DNA of 64,000 bases, from NCBI GenBank assembly GCA_963422445.2, contig OY729512.2, positions 1,922,001 through 1,986,000 of the forward strand, read 5' to 3'. Below the pieces are notes generated by a model, which worked only from the letters and a program-made list of their open reading frames with translations, was not told where the DNA came from and did not search any database. Source of the DNA: G963422445 sp963422445. Lineage in GTDB: Bacteria; Pseudomonadota; Alphaproteobacteria; Thalassobaculales; Thalassobaculaceae. Shown here piece after piece: positions 38,197-47,473 of the stretch; the first letter of the stretch is position 1, and every line of letters begins with the position of its first letter. The translations under genes and the position numbers were made by a program.

Positions 38197-39549
38197 TCAT
38201 AGCGGCTTCGGCACGCCGGCTTGCCGAAGCGCAACGGCCTGACGGGCCGCCACGGCCGTTTCGTCGAAATCCGCGATCAGATCATGAAACATCCTGTACC
38301 AATTCATCTCTGCGCCGAGATGCAGAAAGACCGAGCCGACCCCGATGGCCGCACGGTCCATCAGGACAAACTCACGCGGCGGACGAACCCCGTTCAAACG
38401 CCGCAACTCGGTATGCACCTTGCCGACCACCTCGCGACCATAGGTCCCGCTGTTGGTCTCGTCAATACGTCGGACCCGATCTTCCATGAGCGGCGCATAG
38501 ATGAAGCGGGCCCAGTGATTCAGGACATCGATCGTCTCCCTGTCAATATCGACGAAACCCCAGTTCCGGTATGCCTCCACGGCTGCCGCAGCATCGTCGT
38601 CACGCAGCGCGTGATAGAGACTTATGACCCCGCTCACGAACCGGGTGTCAAAGACGCGAACGCACCCGAAATCAAGCAGGTTGACGGCACCGTCCGGACG
38701 CATCGTGTAATTCCCGAGATGCGGGTCTCCGTGAATCACACCATAACGGTAGAATGGGACATACCAAGCGCGAAACATGTGACGGGCAATCCGGTCCCGC
38801 AACGCAACATCAATGCCGTTCGCGATCAAATCAAGTAACGGCGCACCGTCAAGCCAGGTCATGGTCAGAAGACGCCGTGTCGAAAGCGCCGGCACCAGGT
38901 CCGGGACTTGGATGCCAGGCTCCCCGGCCAGCATGAGACGATACAGACTTAAATGCGCTGCTTCTCGTTCGTAATCGAGTTCCTCGCGCATACGTACGAC
39001 AAGTTCCTTGTAGATCTCCGAAGCACTGATTGCCTTGTCGTACCGTTCATAGACCGCAATCGCCAGACGGAGCTGCCTCAGGTCCGCTTCCACAACCGAA
39101 CTCATGTCCGGATACTGAAGTTTGCAGGCAAGAGCACGGCCGTCATCATCGCAGGCCCTGTGGACCTGACCGAGCGAGGCAGCAGCAGCAGCATTTTCGT
39201 CGAATCCGGCAAACCGCTCTGCCCAATCGGCGCCGAGCTCGGATCGCATGCGCCGACGCACGAACAGTCGCCCCATTGCTGGCGCATTTGCCTGGAGATG
39301 ACGCAACGCCGCCGCGTAGTCCTCGGGCAACGCGTCCGGTATTGTCGCGAGAATTTGCGCGACCTTCATGATCGGGCCTTTGAGATCACCCAAGACAACT
39401 TTCAGATCCGCCGGCATATCGACCTTGCCGGATGCGATGCCAAGATAACGCCGTGCTGTCGCTCGCGCCGCAAGCCCGCCAACAGCACCCGTCATCTTCG
39501 CATAGCGGCGGACCCGTCCGCCGAACCGGTTGTCCTCACCGGCGTTCAT
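38197..39549 (-). CDS. ABC1/AarF (UbiB-type) atypical kinase family protein
   Basis: The 450-residue protein has the UbiB hallmarks: a KxGQ-like N-terminal element (LKGPIMKVAQILATIPDALP), the Ala-rich nucleotide loop AAAASLGQVHRA, Lys in LACKLQYPD, and the catalytic loop VIHGDPHLGNYTM followed by LLDFGCVR. UbiB-family proteins act as ATPases supporting ubiquinone synthesis. This one lacks a long C-terminal membrane helix and resembles soluble bacterial paralogues, so the exact role is open. It starts at ATG 39549. The stop lies only 12 bases before the TauD-like pseudogene start on the same strand. Upstream, a 183-base gap separates it from the ABM gene. Confidence 0.87.
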   Translation of the reverse strand: MNAGEDNRFGGRVRRYAKMTGAVGGLAARATARRYLGIASGKVDMPADLKVVLGDLKGPIMKVAQILATIPDALPEDYAAALRHLQANAPAMGRLFVRRRMRSELGADWAERFAGFDENAAAAASLGQVHRACDDDGRALACKLQYPDMSSVVEADLRQLRLAIAVYERYDKAISASEIYKELVVRMREELDYEREAAHLSLYRLMLAGEPGIQVPDLVPALSTRRLLTMTWLDGAPLLDLIANGIDVALRDRIARHMFRAWYVPFYRYGVIHGDPHLGNYTMRPDGAVNLLDFGCVRVFDTRFVSGVISLYHALRDDDAAAAVEAYRNWGFVDIDRETIDVLNHWARFIYAPLMEDRVRRIDETNSGTYGREVVGKVHTELRRLNGVRPPREFVLMDRAAIGVGSVFLHLGAEMNWYRMFHDLIADFDETAVAARQAVALRQAGVPKPL

Positions 39550-39732
39550 GACAACCGGAACCGAATAGCACGCTCCGTAGGAATATGTACTTCGGCGAAC
39601 GCGAAGTCACATGCAACGGTCGAGCCTTTCATGCACCAGCAACCCGCACGACATGGCAATGCCGAGCCACAGACTCTGACGCCATCGCCATAAAAAATCG
39701 CGCCCTGCACGGATCGCCCGCCGCTGTCGTCG

Positions 39733-40062
39733 TCATGTCGCATCGCGGCGCCACGGTGATGTCTCGAGATCGTAATCGCGGACGACTTCGGCTACCCGGA
39801 TGCGATAGCGTTCGAACAGATCCACCCGGCCTCTGTCCTGCGCCGCCTGGTGTGCCGCCCGTTCACGCCAGATCCTGATTGCAGCCTCGTCGCGCCATGT
39901 CGAAAGGGACAGGATCTTGCCGGGTGCCGTCAGGCTTTCGAACCGTTCAATGGAGACAAATCCGTCAACATCCTCCAGTTCGTTTCGCAGTTGGCTGGCA
40001 ATATCGAGATATTCGGCCTTGCCGTCCGCCGTCGGCTCCACCTCAAAGATGACAACATGCAT
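39733..40062 (-). CDS. Antibiotic biosynthesis monooxygenase (ABM) domain protein
   Basis: The 109-residue protein has one ABM ferredoxin-like domain: MHVVIFEVEPTADGKAEYLD at the start, then GFVSIERFESLTAPGKILSL with STWRDEAAIRIWRE. The combination of W-R-D-E-A-A and the preceding strand is typical of the family of small dimeric proteins with cofactor-free oxygenase or haem-degrading members. The substrate is unknown. It is transcribed on the same strand as the UbiB-type gene, 183 bases upstream of it. Confidence 0.82.
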   Translation of the reverse strand: MHVVIFEVEPTADGKAEYLDIASQLRNELEDVDGFVSIERFESLTAPGKILSLSTWRDEAAIRIWRERAAHQAAQDRGRVDLFERYRIRVAEVVRDYDLETSPWRRDAT

Positions 40063-40278
40063 GGATCGGACTGCTCCTGAACTGATTTTCGCGACATGCA
40101 GAGAGCAACCCTACCGTCGTGCCGGAACGCTGACAATCTGGACGTACAAATAGGGCCGCCGCAGCCGCCCCGCCCTCCCGATATCTGGTCTTCGACGAAC
40201 GGAAATGCAATAACGTTCGGACTCGCGGCCGAGGCCGTAAAATGCTCGTGGATATCCAGCGGACAGCGAGGAACGATT

Positions 40279-40986
40279 ATGGCTGCAGATGAAATCGAAT
40301 ACCGGATCGAGGGAGGCGCATCACCGCTGTTGACGATCCGGCTCGATCTCGGCGAGGCCGTTCAGGCCGAGGCCGGCGCCCTGGTGATGATGGAGACCGG
40401 GATCGTCATGTCGACGGAAATGCCCGGATCGCTCATGCGCAGTCTGTTCCGCAAACTGTCCGGCGAAACCTTCTTCGCAACCTTCTTCTCCAACGAAGCC
40501 GAGACACCGCAAGCCGTAAGTTTCGCGTCGCCAGTGCCGGGCCAGATCAAGGCTGTTGATATGGCCCGGAATGACGGCGTGTTCTTCTGTCAGCGCAGTG
40601 CCTAATCTTTGCAGTGCCGGGGCGTCGATCTCAGTATCGCCATGACCAAACGCCTCGCCTCCGGACTGTTTGGCGGTGAAGGACTGGTCCTTCAGAAACT
40701 GGAAGGAGATGGACTTGCTTTCCTCAGTGCCGGCGGCACCCTGGCATAGTGCGTCCAGAAACACGGCGAAACACTGACGGTCAGCACCGGTAACCTGGTC
40801 GGGTTCTCCAAACCCTGCACATACGAAATCCGATTCCAGCGCGGCATCAGGAATTTGCTGTTCGGTGGCGAAAGCATGTTTCTGACAGAGATTGCCGGTC
40901 CAGGCGTCGCGATCATCCAGACCCAACCGCTCGCAGCACTTGCCCTCGCCCTGCATCGCCTGATACCGGAGCCCGCGAAAGACTGA
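40279..40986 (+). pseudogene. AIM24/TIGR00266 family protein, two nonsense codons
   Basis: The frame from ATG 40279 gives EIEYRIEGGASPLLTIRLDL, EAGALVMMETGIVMSTEM and SFASPVPGQIKAVDM, the AIM24 beta-sandwich with its Met/Gly-rich turn. A TAA at 40603-40605 follows FCQRSA, then the same frame continues GVDLSIAMTKRLASGLFGGE and GLAFLSAGGTLA, TAG at 40747-40749, then GETLTVSTGNLVGF and GGESMFLTEIAGPGVAI to the stop at 40986. Both stops are in one frame, so two base changes would explain the loss. AIM24-like proteins have no firm function in bacteria. Confidence 0.83.
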
Positions 40987-41617
40987 ATGATCAAGCTCTG
41001 GCTACCGCCGAAGCGGAGGCTTGACGAAACAACCGGATGTTCGCAGACACCATAACCACTCACCGGACGGCCCGCAGTCCCGGCACCGCTGCCCGGCAAA
41101 CAGCATCACCACAACCCAAGTTGGCAGTTTTTTTCCACTGCCCGTGCCTGATCGGGGGGGGGGGGGGGGGTGCGGTCTGAGAACAGCACATATTTGGCTT
41201 TTTCATCGCCTGAACTTCCATATGATGGATGTGGGTGCCCGGAACTCTTTTGTGGGGGCAGGACTTTGTTGTTGCGTCGATATCCCCCTTGCCAGGCGCG
41301 CTGGCGCGCGTGTCTAGGCAACACATCGCCAACCCTTCGCCCGCGCCCTGTACATCAAGGCCCCCAGGCCCCACACCGACAAGGACGGCAAGCCCGTGCG
41401 AAGCCACAGGCTGATGCTCTCCCTGCACGTCGGCGACAAGGTGCGCCACAGGACGCTGCTCCACGGCCGCCCGCCGCTGCTCGAAGCCGCGCCCGACGTG
41501 CCGGCCGAGCCGAGGACATCGTCGCCAGGCTCAGGGCCAGGGGGGGGGGGGGACTCGCCATCATTTGTAAAGTGCCTTCGGCGGTTTTTGTGCCCGCCGG
41601 TTTTCGGCAAGTTTGTG

Positions 41618-42853
41618 TCAGGCGGCATAGCGCTGCCTTGGATGATCGGGTGCGAACAGTGTCTGGTTTTCGAGCATGGCGCAGGCGACCGCGAGGAGCC
41701 GGTCGGCGACGGACCGCAGGGCACGGTCATGGCCGTGGCCGCGCGCTCTGAGCGCGGCGTATTTGGCCTTGCTGGCGGCGTCATGCTGCACGGCGACGCT
41801 GGCCCAGTGGTAGAGGGCATCCTGCAGCCTGTTGTGGGCCGCTAGGCGGCGCACCACGATCAGGGTCTTGCCCGAGCGTTTGGTGACGGGAGCGACGCCG
41901 GACAGGCGCCGCAAGGCCTGATAGTCTCGCCGTCGCAGAGGATCATGCGCTTCTGCGAGCAGCGTGGCGAGGACGATCCTGCCGACGCCGGGAAGCGAGT
42001 TCAGGATTTCCACGTCACGCTGCCCTTGCATCCCCGGCGGTTCATCGGGGGACGGCGCCGACCGAGCCAGCGCCGCGGTCAGGCGGTCGATTTTCCGATA
42101 TGCCCTGGCGATCTGCTGGGTGACGACGGCCCGTTGCGAGAACACCACCTCGATATGGGCGACGGCGGCCACGGAGACGGCAGGCTCGCGAAGCCTCGCG
42201 AGCACGGTCTCGGCCTCGATGCGTCGAACCCGATGGCGTTTCAGGAGACCGGCGATGGTCTTGACGCGGACGCGCCGCGCCTTGTCGGGGGTCGGTGCAA
42301 GGGTCCAGAGGTCACGGACCCAGGCCTTGGCGAGATCGCCCTCGACCTTGAGGAGCTGCGGATAGGTGCGCCAGAGCTGCTGACGGACCCGGTTCACGAG
42401 CCGCGTCCGATCGCCGGTGAGGTCGTTCGCGATGCGCGACCACTCGCGCAACTCGACGATCTCCGGAGCGGCCGGGTCCAGGTGCCGGAACGCGTGGCGG
42501 TCGGTTCGCAACGCATCACCGAGCGTACGGGCATCGCGGCGGTCGTCCTTGGCGCCGGCTGGCGAGAAGCGGTCCCGGAACCGGTCCAGTTGCTTCGGGT
42601 TGAGGGAGTGGAGCGCGAAGCCGCGTTCCATCAGGGTTTCCACCACAGGCCCATGCGGAACCTCGATGGCGACCCCGATGGCGGGCAGCTCGGCGTTCGC
42701 CGTGGCGACGAGCCAGTCCGCCATCTCCGCAAGCCCGGCGCCGCCGTGCCGGAAAGCCCGTTCTCCCAGGATCGTCCCTTCGCTGTCGATGATGCCGGCT
42801 TGGTGGGTCTCCGAGCCCCAGTCGATCCCCACGAAGCACTCAAGCCTTTCCAT
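41618..42853 (-). CDS. IS110-family transposase
   Basis: The intact 411-residue DEDD transposase begins MERLECFVGIDWGSETHQAG (first Asp) after GGAGGAAT at 42853. It continues with AGAKDDRRDARTLGDAL (Asp pair) and HDPLRRRDYQALRRLSGVAP, then VTKRSGKTLIVVRRL and the C-terminal Ser-dependent domain. IS110 transposases move circular intermediates without long inverted repeats and use a bridge RNA encoded in the element's flanks. The flanks here, about 41560-41617 and 42854-42970, are candidates for that RNA. The element splits an IS1634 transposase gene. Confidence 0.9.
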   Translation of the reverse strand: MERLECFVGIDWGSETHQAGIIDSEGTILGERAFRHGGAGLAEMADWLVATANAELPAIGVAIEVPHGPVVETLMERGFALHSLNPKQLDRFRDRFSPAGAKDDRRDARTLGDALRTDRHAFRHLDPAAPEIVELREWSRIANDLTGDRTRLVNRVRQQLWRTYPQLLKVEGDLAKAWVRDLWTLAPTPDKARRVRVKTIAGLLKRHRVRRIEAETVLARLREPAVSVAAVAHIEVVFSQRAVVTQQIARAYRKIDRLTAALARSAPSPDEPPGMQGQRDVEILNSLPGVGRIVLATLLAEAHDPLRRRDYQALRRLSGVAPVTKRSGKTLIVVRRLAAHNRLQDALYHWASVAVQHDAASKAKYAALRARGHGHDRALRSVADRLLAVACAMLENQTLFAPDHPRQRYAA

Positions 42854-43146
42854 GGCATTCCTCCGGTCTGTCGTGCCAACGGGCCGCCATGATGCCTTCC
42901 GGTCCCTGTACTGGCGCTCAAGGCGCAAACTCCCCACTGGGCGTCCATCATGGCCAGGGACCGAGGCACAGGTCCCCCCCCCCTCTCAGGTGCTCAAGGC
43001 GCAGGGGGCGTTCGGTCGCTCCCGATCCCTTGGCCCGTCCCGCCCGGAATGGACGGGCATCGCTGCTGCTATCCGAGCAATGGAGCAGACCCTCAATCAC
43101 AACGTAACCTCACCGCGGACGAAGCGTCGTAAGAGGTACAGGGGGC

Positions 43147-44378
43147 CGCAGCGAAGCGGTGCAGAAAGAGGCGCGCCAGCCCGACATCGCCACCGTCGCC
43201 AGCGATACCCTGGAGCACGAGACCCCGCGCACGGTCGGCTGCGAGCGCCTGTGCCTCAAGGCCCTCGGCGATCCCGGCTTCGCCGAAATCCTCCACGACC
43301 GGGACATCAAGGGCCGCGAAGGGCGCATCGCGCGCGCTGATCGTCGCCAGGATGGTCGATCCCGCCAGCGCGCGCGAGACTAGCCGCTGGCTGCGCCGCG
43401 ACAGTGCGACCGCCGCGCTTCTTCCGCTGGACGGCGACCGCAAGGCGCTGCGGCGCAAGACGCTTGAGCGCATCGGCGCCCTTCTCTGGCGCCACCGGGC
43501 CGCCATCCAGCGGGATCTGTTCAACCGTGAGCGCGCGCTGCTCGACATCTCCGACCCCATCGCCTTCTACGATCTCACCAACCTTCACGATCACGGCCAC
43601 ACGCAGGGAGAGCTCCCCGCTTCGGGCGTTCCAGGCAGAAGCGCGGCGCTTGTCCCCTGATCACGCTGGCGCCGGCTTCCCGCGCAGGTGCGAGATCCGG
43701 CCGCACACCGCGAGCGCGCCGGGCCGGCTGGAGGACGCGCTGGCCAGGCTCGAGGCGGTGTGCGGCGGCACGGCGCCGAAGCCCACGCTGGTCATGGACG
43801 CGGGCATCGTCAGCGCGGAGAACATCCTGTGGCTGGGCGAGCGGGGCTACGACTGGATCGCCCTCGGCCGGGGCGGCGAGGTCTTGGTGATCACCAGCGC
43901 GCATCACGAGAGGCGCGGCTCTCTGTCGTCAGCGAGGGCAAGAAGAAGGCCGAGACCTCGATCCTGGGCCTGACGCGGACCCGCTTCAAGGCGGCGCTGG
44001 AAAGGCTCCACAGCGGCCTCCCGGTCAAGGGCCGCCTCAAGCAGCGCTTCCCTGCGGTCGCCAGGTCCTACGAGACCACGCTCGAGACGGCGGACACCGG
44101 CGCCAACCCGTCTGCCATGCGCTTCAAGCGCAGGCCGCAATACGACGAGGCCGTGAGGGCGCCGGCGCCGATGGGCTGCGCACCAGCCACGTCGACCGGG
44201 ATATCGAGACGGTCCTGCGGAGCTTGGGGCGGATCACCACGCGCCTGCGCCAGACCGACGGCACGTTGACCGTCAACCGCCAGGACACGCGCCCGGCCGC
44301 CGAGGGTGCCGAAATCTCCTCGGCAGCGGCCGTGGAACCCGCCATCCACCGCAGGAGGGCCCGTCTGACGAGCTGACA
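43147..44378 (+). pseudogene. IS1634-family transposase type 2, C-terminal part
   Basis: Frames read AVQKEARQPDIATVASDTLE, SRWLRRDSATAALLPLDGDR, DISDPIAFYDLTNLHDHGHT (first catalytic Asp), then LEDALARLEAVCGGTAPKPT and LVMDAGIVSAENILWLGERG (second Asp). The C-terminal DIETVL-SLGRITTRLRQ part follows in another frame. At least three frameshifts are needed (about 43375, 43655, 43915). The N-terminal domain is separated by the IS110 element to its left. It differs from the IS1634 at 10296, so two IS1634 types are present. Confidence 0.75.
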
Positions 44379-44624
44379 GAAGCCAACAAAATATCGGGCC
44401 ATGTTGAAATCGCACGAGAAAAATATCAACCATATCAAAGCGATAAAGGACAACGGAACAAAAGAAGTGCCAACCTGGAACAAGATCCTGACGATGCGTT
44501 TTACAACCCTTCGATGATCCCGACGCAATTCGGTTTGCAAAACCATGCGATCCGTGAAACATGTCCCCGACAGACTGTCCGATCAGGCTCGCGACACCCA
44601 TGTCCGAAACAGAACGGAAATCGT

Positions 44625-45335
44625 ATGCCCCGACAGCGTGATAACTCTTCGCCGACCATCGGCGACCCGGTCCGGTTCAGCCATCGCGGCAGGATCATCG
44701 AAGGACATCTCCTTCAGCGTCAGGGACGGCAACGCCTTGCACGCGTAATCGACACGGAAGAACGCACCTGGAGAGTTCCGGAATCGGCACTGCAACCCTC
44801 GGACGGTACACGACGGACAACACTCGTCACCCAGCATGACACGGCACGGGCCGCGTTTCGGATCGGGGACAGGGTCACGTTCACGGGCACCGAGGGAATC
44901 GTGCGCGGCAAGATCGAGAAGCTCAATCCGAAACGAGCGAGAATCCGCAATGAGGCCGGCTGTTGGGATGTCCCCTACAGCATGCTCCATGACGATGGAA
45001 ACCGGAGCGAGCGACACGGTGTCGAGAAACTGAATCAAATGACAGTAATGGCCCGACGGCTGATGGACGAACATGGACTCGCGGACTGGACGTTGATGTT
45101 GGTCGAATCGAAACATCGTCTTGGCGACTGCAGCTTTCGGGATCGCGTCATCCGAATCAGCCGCCGCCATGTGCTGGACGGCAGCGCGGCCCAGATTCAG
45201 GATACTGTTCTGCACGAGATCGCGCACGCGATCGCGGGCCCTGCTGCCGGCCACGGGCCGCTCTGGAAGGCGGTTGCCCGGCGGATCGGAGCAACGCCGC
45301 GGGCCAGCATCTGGGAAAAAGATGCCTTCGGCTGA
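44625..45335 (+). CDS. SprT-like zinc metalloprotease domain protein
   Basis: The C-terminal SprT-like domain holds the zinc-protease motif HEIAHA in DTVLHEIAHAIAGPAAGHGP, with the third His in GHGPLWKAV. The N-terminal half has two KOW/Tudor-like beta modules (VRFSHRGRIIEGHLLQRQG and VTFTGTEGIVRGKIEKLNP), so the protein may bind nucleic acid or a protein partner. SprT-like proteins cleave DNA-protein crosslinks in eukaryotes; bacterial ones are uncharacterised. The ATG 44625 is chosen because it starts the conserved region; an upstream in-frame ATG at 44514 lies close to the IS1634 end. Confidence 0.78.
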   Translation: MPRQRDNSSPTIGDPVRFSHRGRIIEGHLLQRQGRQRLARVIDTEERTWRVPESALQPSDGTRRTTLVTQHDTARAAFRIGDRVTFTGTEGIVRGKIEKLNPKRARIRNEAGCWDVPYSMLHDDGNRSERHGVEKLNQMTVMARRLMDEHGLADWTLMLVESKHRLGDCSFRDRVIRISRRHVLDGSAAQIQDTVLHEIAHAIAGPAAGHGPLWKAVARRIGATPRASIWEKDAFG

Positions 45336-45674
45336 TCCGTCCGGTCGCCGTGGCCCGAAAACCTGAAGCCCGACGCTTCACGCGCCGCGGTCACGTCGAC
45401 GCGTTCGCCTCGTCGTGATTGACCGGATTGCTGACGCAGGTGCTCCCGTCCCGGGCGACCTGACCGTCAAACGCGCCGAATGGCTCCGGGACACCGCAGC
45501 CGATTTGGGCTGTCGGCGACCGCCACAGGTCAGGTACCTGTCCGATAATGTTTCTTTGCTTTGCCGCGCGATTTGTGGTTTTCTGCACGTGACGTTCGCT
45601 GATGTCTGTGTTGCTCGCAGGGTCGGTTCGTGCGTCATTGTGCAGTAAAGATCGAACCTTGAGGAATTTGAGAC
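45336..45674. other. Intergenic region upstream of fabA
   Basis: The roughly 340 bases hold no convincing gene on either strand. They should contain the fabA operon promoter; I could not pick a -35/-10 pair with confidence. The final bases carry GAGGAATTTGAGAC before the GTG start of fabA. Confidence 0.5.
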
Positions 45675-46208
45675 GTGGTCTCCAAGCGAGCTTCCAGTTT
45701 TGGCTACAAGGATCTGATCGAGTGCGCGCAAGGACGGATGTTCGGCCCCGGCAATGCACAACTGCCAATGCCGCCGATGCTGATGTTTGACCGGATTACA
45801 CGAATCACCGATGCCGGTGGCAAGAATGAGAAGGGAGAGGTCGAGGCGGAACTCGACATCAAGCCCGACCTCTGGTTTTTCAAATGCCATTTCGAGGGTG
45901 ATCCCGTGATGCCCGGGTGTCTCGGAATGGACGCATTATGGCAGTTGCTGGGCTTCACGCTCGGTTGGCTCGGCGGCCTTGGCCGCGGGCGCGCCCTGTC
46001 AGTTGGTGAAATAAAGTTCACCGGTCAGGTTCTGCCGACAGCAAAACTGCTGCAATTCCGCCTCGATATCAAACGCGTCATCATGCGCAAGCTTTTCCTT
46101 GGAATCGCCGACGGCTGGGTCATGTGTGACGGGCGGACGGTCTTCGAGGCCAAGGACATTCGGGTCTGCCTTGTCAGCGAGCCAGTGCTGGCGCAAGGAT
46201 TCAACTGA
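45675..46208 (+). CDS. fabA: 3-hydroxydecanoyl-ACP dehydratase/isomerase FabA
   Basis: FabA dehydrates 3-hydroxydecanoyl-ACP and isomerises trans-2 to cis-3 decenoyl-ACP, starting anaerobic unsaturated fatty acid synthesis. The 177-residue protein shows the catalytic His in FFKCHFEGDPVMPGCLGMD and the Asp/Glu helix position in GMDALWQLLGF, with LPMPPMLMFDRITRI at the start. It begins with GTG at 45675 behind GAGGA. The stop overlaps the ATG of fabB by one base (TGATG), so the two are coupled. The order fabA-fabB-fabI is typical of alphaproteobacteria. Confidence 0.95.
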   Translation: MVSKRASSFGYKDLIECAQGRMFGPGNAQLPMPPMLMFDRITRITDAGGKNEKGEVEAELDIKPDLWFFKCHFEGDPVMPGCLGMDALWQLLGFTLGWLGGLGRGRALSVGEIKFTGQVLPTAKLLQFRLDIKRVIMRKLFLGIADGWVMCDGRTVFEAKDIRVCLVSEPVLAQGFN

Positions 46209-47431
46209 TGCGACGTGTCGTCGTCACCGGCATCGGTATCGTGTCGAGCATCGGCGACAACGCCGCAGAAGTTTCTGAATCACTCCGGACCGGTCAATCC
46301 GGCATAACTTTTAGTGACGAATACTGTGAAATGGGGTTTCGCAGCCATATCCATGGCGCGCCCAAAATCGATCCGGCCGACCATATCGACCGCAAGCTCC
46401 TGCGGTTCATGGGAAACGGCGCCGCCTACAACTACATTGCAATGGACCAGGCCATCACCGATTCCGGTCTGACAGCATCAGAGGTAAGCAACCCCCGAAC
46501 CGGTGCGGTTCTCGGCTCCGGCGGTCCCTCGACGTCCAATATGATGGCCGCGTTCGATCTCGCCCGTGAACGCGGCCCGCGCCGCGTCGGTCCCTATATG
46601 GTGCCGCGGGTCATGTCGAGTACGAACTCCGCAAATCTCGCAACGGCATTCAAGATCAAGGGCCTCAGCTACACGATCAGTTCCGCCTGTTCGACCAGTT
46701 CGCATTGCATCGGCAATGCCTATGAAATCATTCAGCTCGGCAAACAGGACATCATGTTTGCCGGGGGCGGCGAAGAACTGCACTGGACGCTGACCGTCCT
46801 GTTCGATGCGATGGGCGCATTGTCATCGAAATACAACGACACGCCAGATCGGGCGTCGCGCGCCTATGATGTCAATCGTGACGGTTTCGTGATTGCCGGC
46901 GGCGGCGGCGTTCTGGTGCTCGAAGAATACGAGCGGGCCAGGATCCGCGGTATCCCGATCTACGCCGAGATCGTTGGATATGGCGCAACATCGGATGGCG
47001 CCGACATGGTGCAACCGTCTGGCGACGGCGCTGCGCGCTGCATGAAACTAGCTCTGGCCGACGTCCACGACCCGGTCGACTATATCAACACACATGGGAC
47101 AAGCACACCAGTCGGCGATGTGATCGAACTTCAGGCGATTGCAGAAGTGTTTGCCAGGCACAACAGGATTCCGGCGATCAGTTCAACCAAATCCCTGACC
47201 GGGCATTCGCAGGGCGCAGCCGGCGTTCACGAAGCGATCTACACGCTGATGATGATGAAACACGGGTTCCTGTCAGCATCAGCAAACATCGAAACACTTG
47301 ATCCCGAAGCCGAAGCAATGCCGATCCTGACACAACGCCAGGATGGCGCGCGTGTGAATGTCGCCATGTCCAACAGTTTCGGGTTTGGTGGAACCAACTC
47401 TGTCCTGGTGTTCCGGGCCTGTGATGCCTGA
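46208..47431 (+). CDS. fabB: Beta-ketoacyl-ACP synthase I FabB
   Basis: FabB condenses acyl-ACP with malonyl-ACP and elongates the cis-3-decenoyl product of FabA. The 407-residue product has the thiolase fold with catalytic Cys in ISSACSTSSHCIGNAYE, His in NTHGTSTPVGD and His in SLTGHSQGAAGVHE. The overall FabB/FabF form is retained, with GGSG-like GSGGPSTSN near residue 100. It directly follows and overlaps fabA and precedes fabI by 42 bases. Confidence 0.95.
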   Translation: MRRVVVTGIGIVSSIGDNAAEVSESLRTGQSGITFSDEYCEMGFRSHIHGAPKIDPADHIDRKLLRFMGNGAAYNYIAMDQAITDSGLTASEVSNPRTGAVLGSGGPSTSNMMAAFDLARERGPRRVGPYMVPRVMSSTNSANLATAFKIKGLSYTISSACSTSSHCIGNAYEIIQLGKQDIMFAGGGEELHWTLTVLFDAMGALSSKYNDTPDRASRAYDVNRDGFVIAGGGGVLVLEEYERARIRGIPIYAEIVGYGATSDGADMVQPSGDGAARCMKLALADVHDPVDYINTHGTSTPVGDVIELQAIAEVFARHNRIPAISSTKSLTGHSQGAAGVHEAIYTLMMMKHGFLSASANIETLDPEAEAMPILTQRQDGARVNVAMSNSFGFGGTNSVLVFRACDA

Positions 47432-47473
47432 ACGTCAGCCAGGGATCCCGTAACCCGGCCAAAAGAGGTACCG

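Larger units (their letters stand above)
41116..44478 (+). mobile_element. IS1634-family element type 2 with an IS110-family element inside
   Basis: The ends match as inverted repeats: left CCAAGTTGGCAGTTTTTTTC at 41116, and right, read inversely from 44478, CCAGGTTGGCACTTCTTTTG. The left part (41316 onward) encodes ALYIKAPRPHTDKDGKPVRS, HRLMLSLHVGDKVRHRTLLH, the IS1634 N-terminus. The remainder, from about 43100 on, encodes the rest after an IS110 insertion. Runs of 17 G (41154-41170), 13 G (41540-41552) and 10 C (42974-42983) lie near the left end and the IS110 borders. The whole transposase is out of frame in several places. Confidence 0.75.

Noticed and set aside
41154..41170. A phase-variation tract controlling a gene
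   Set aside because: The run lies inside an IS end and is not in or just before an intact reading frame.
44514..44624. Upstream extension of the SprT-like protein
   Set aside because: The extra 37 codons are Arg/Pro-rich without conservation and lie next to the IS end; a start at 44625 is more likely.
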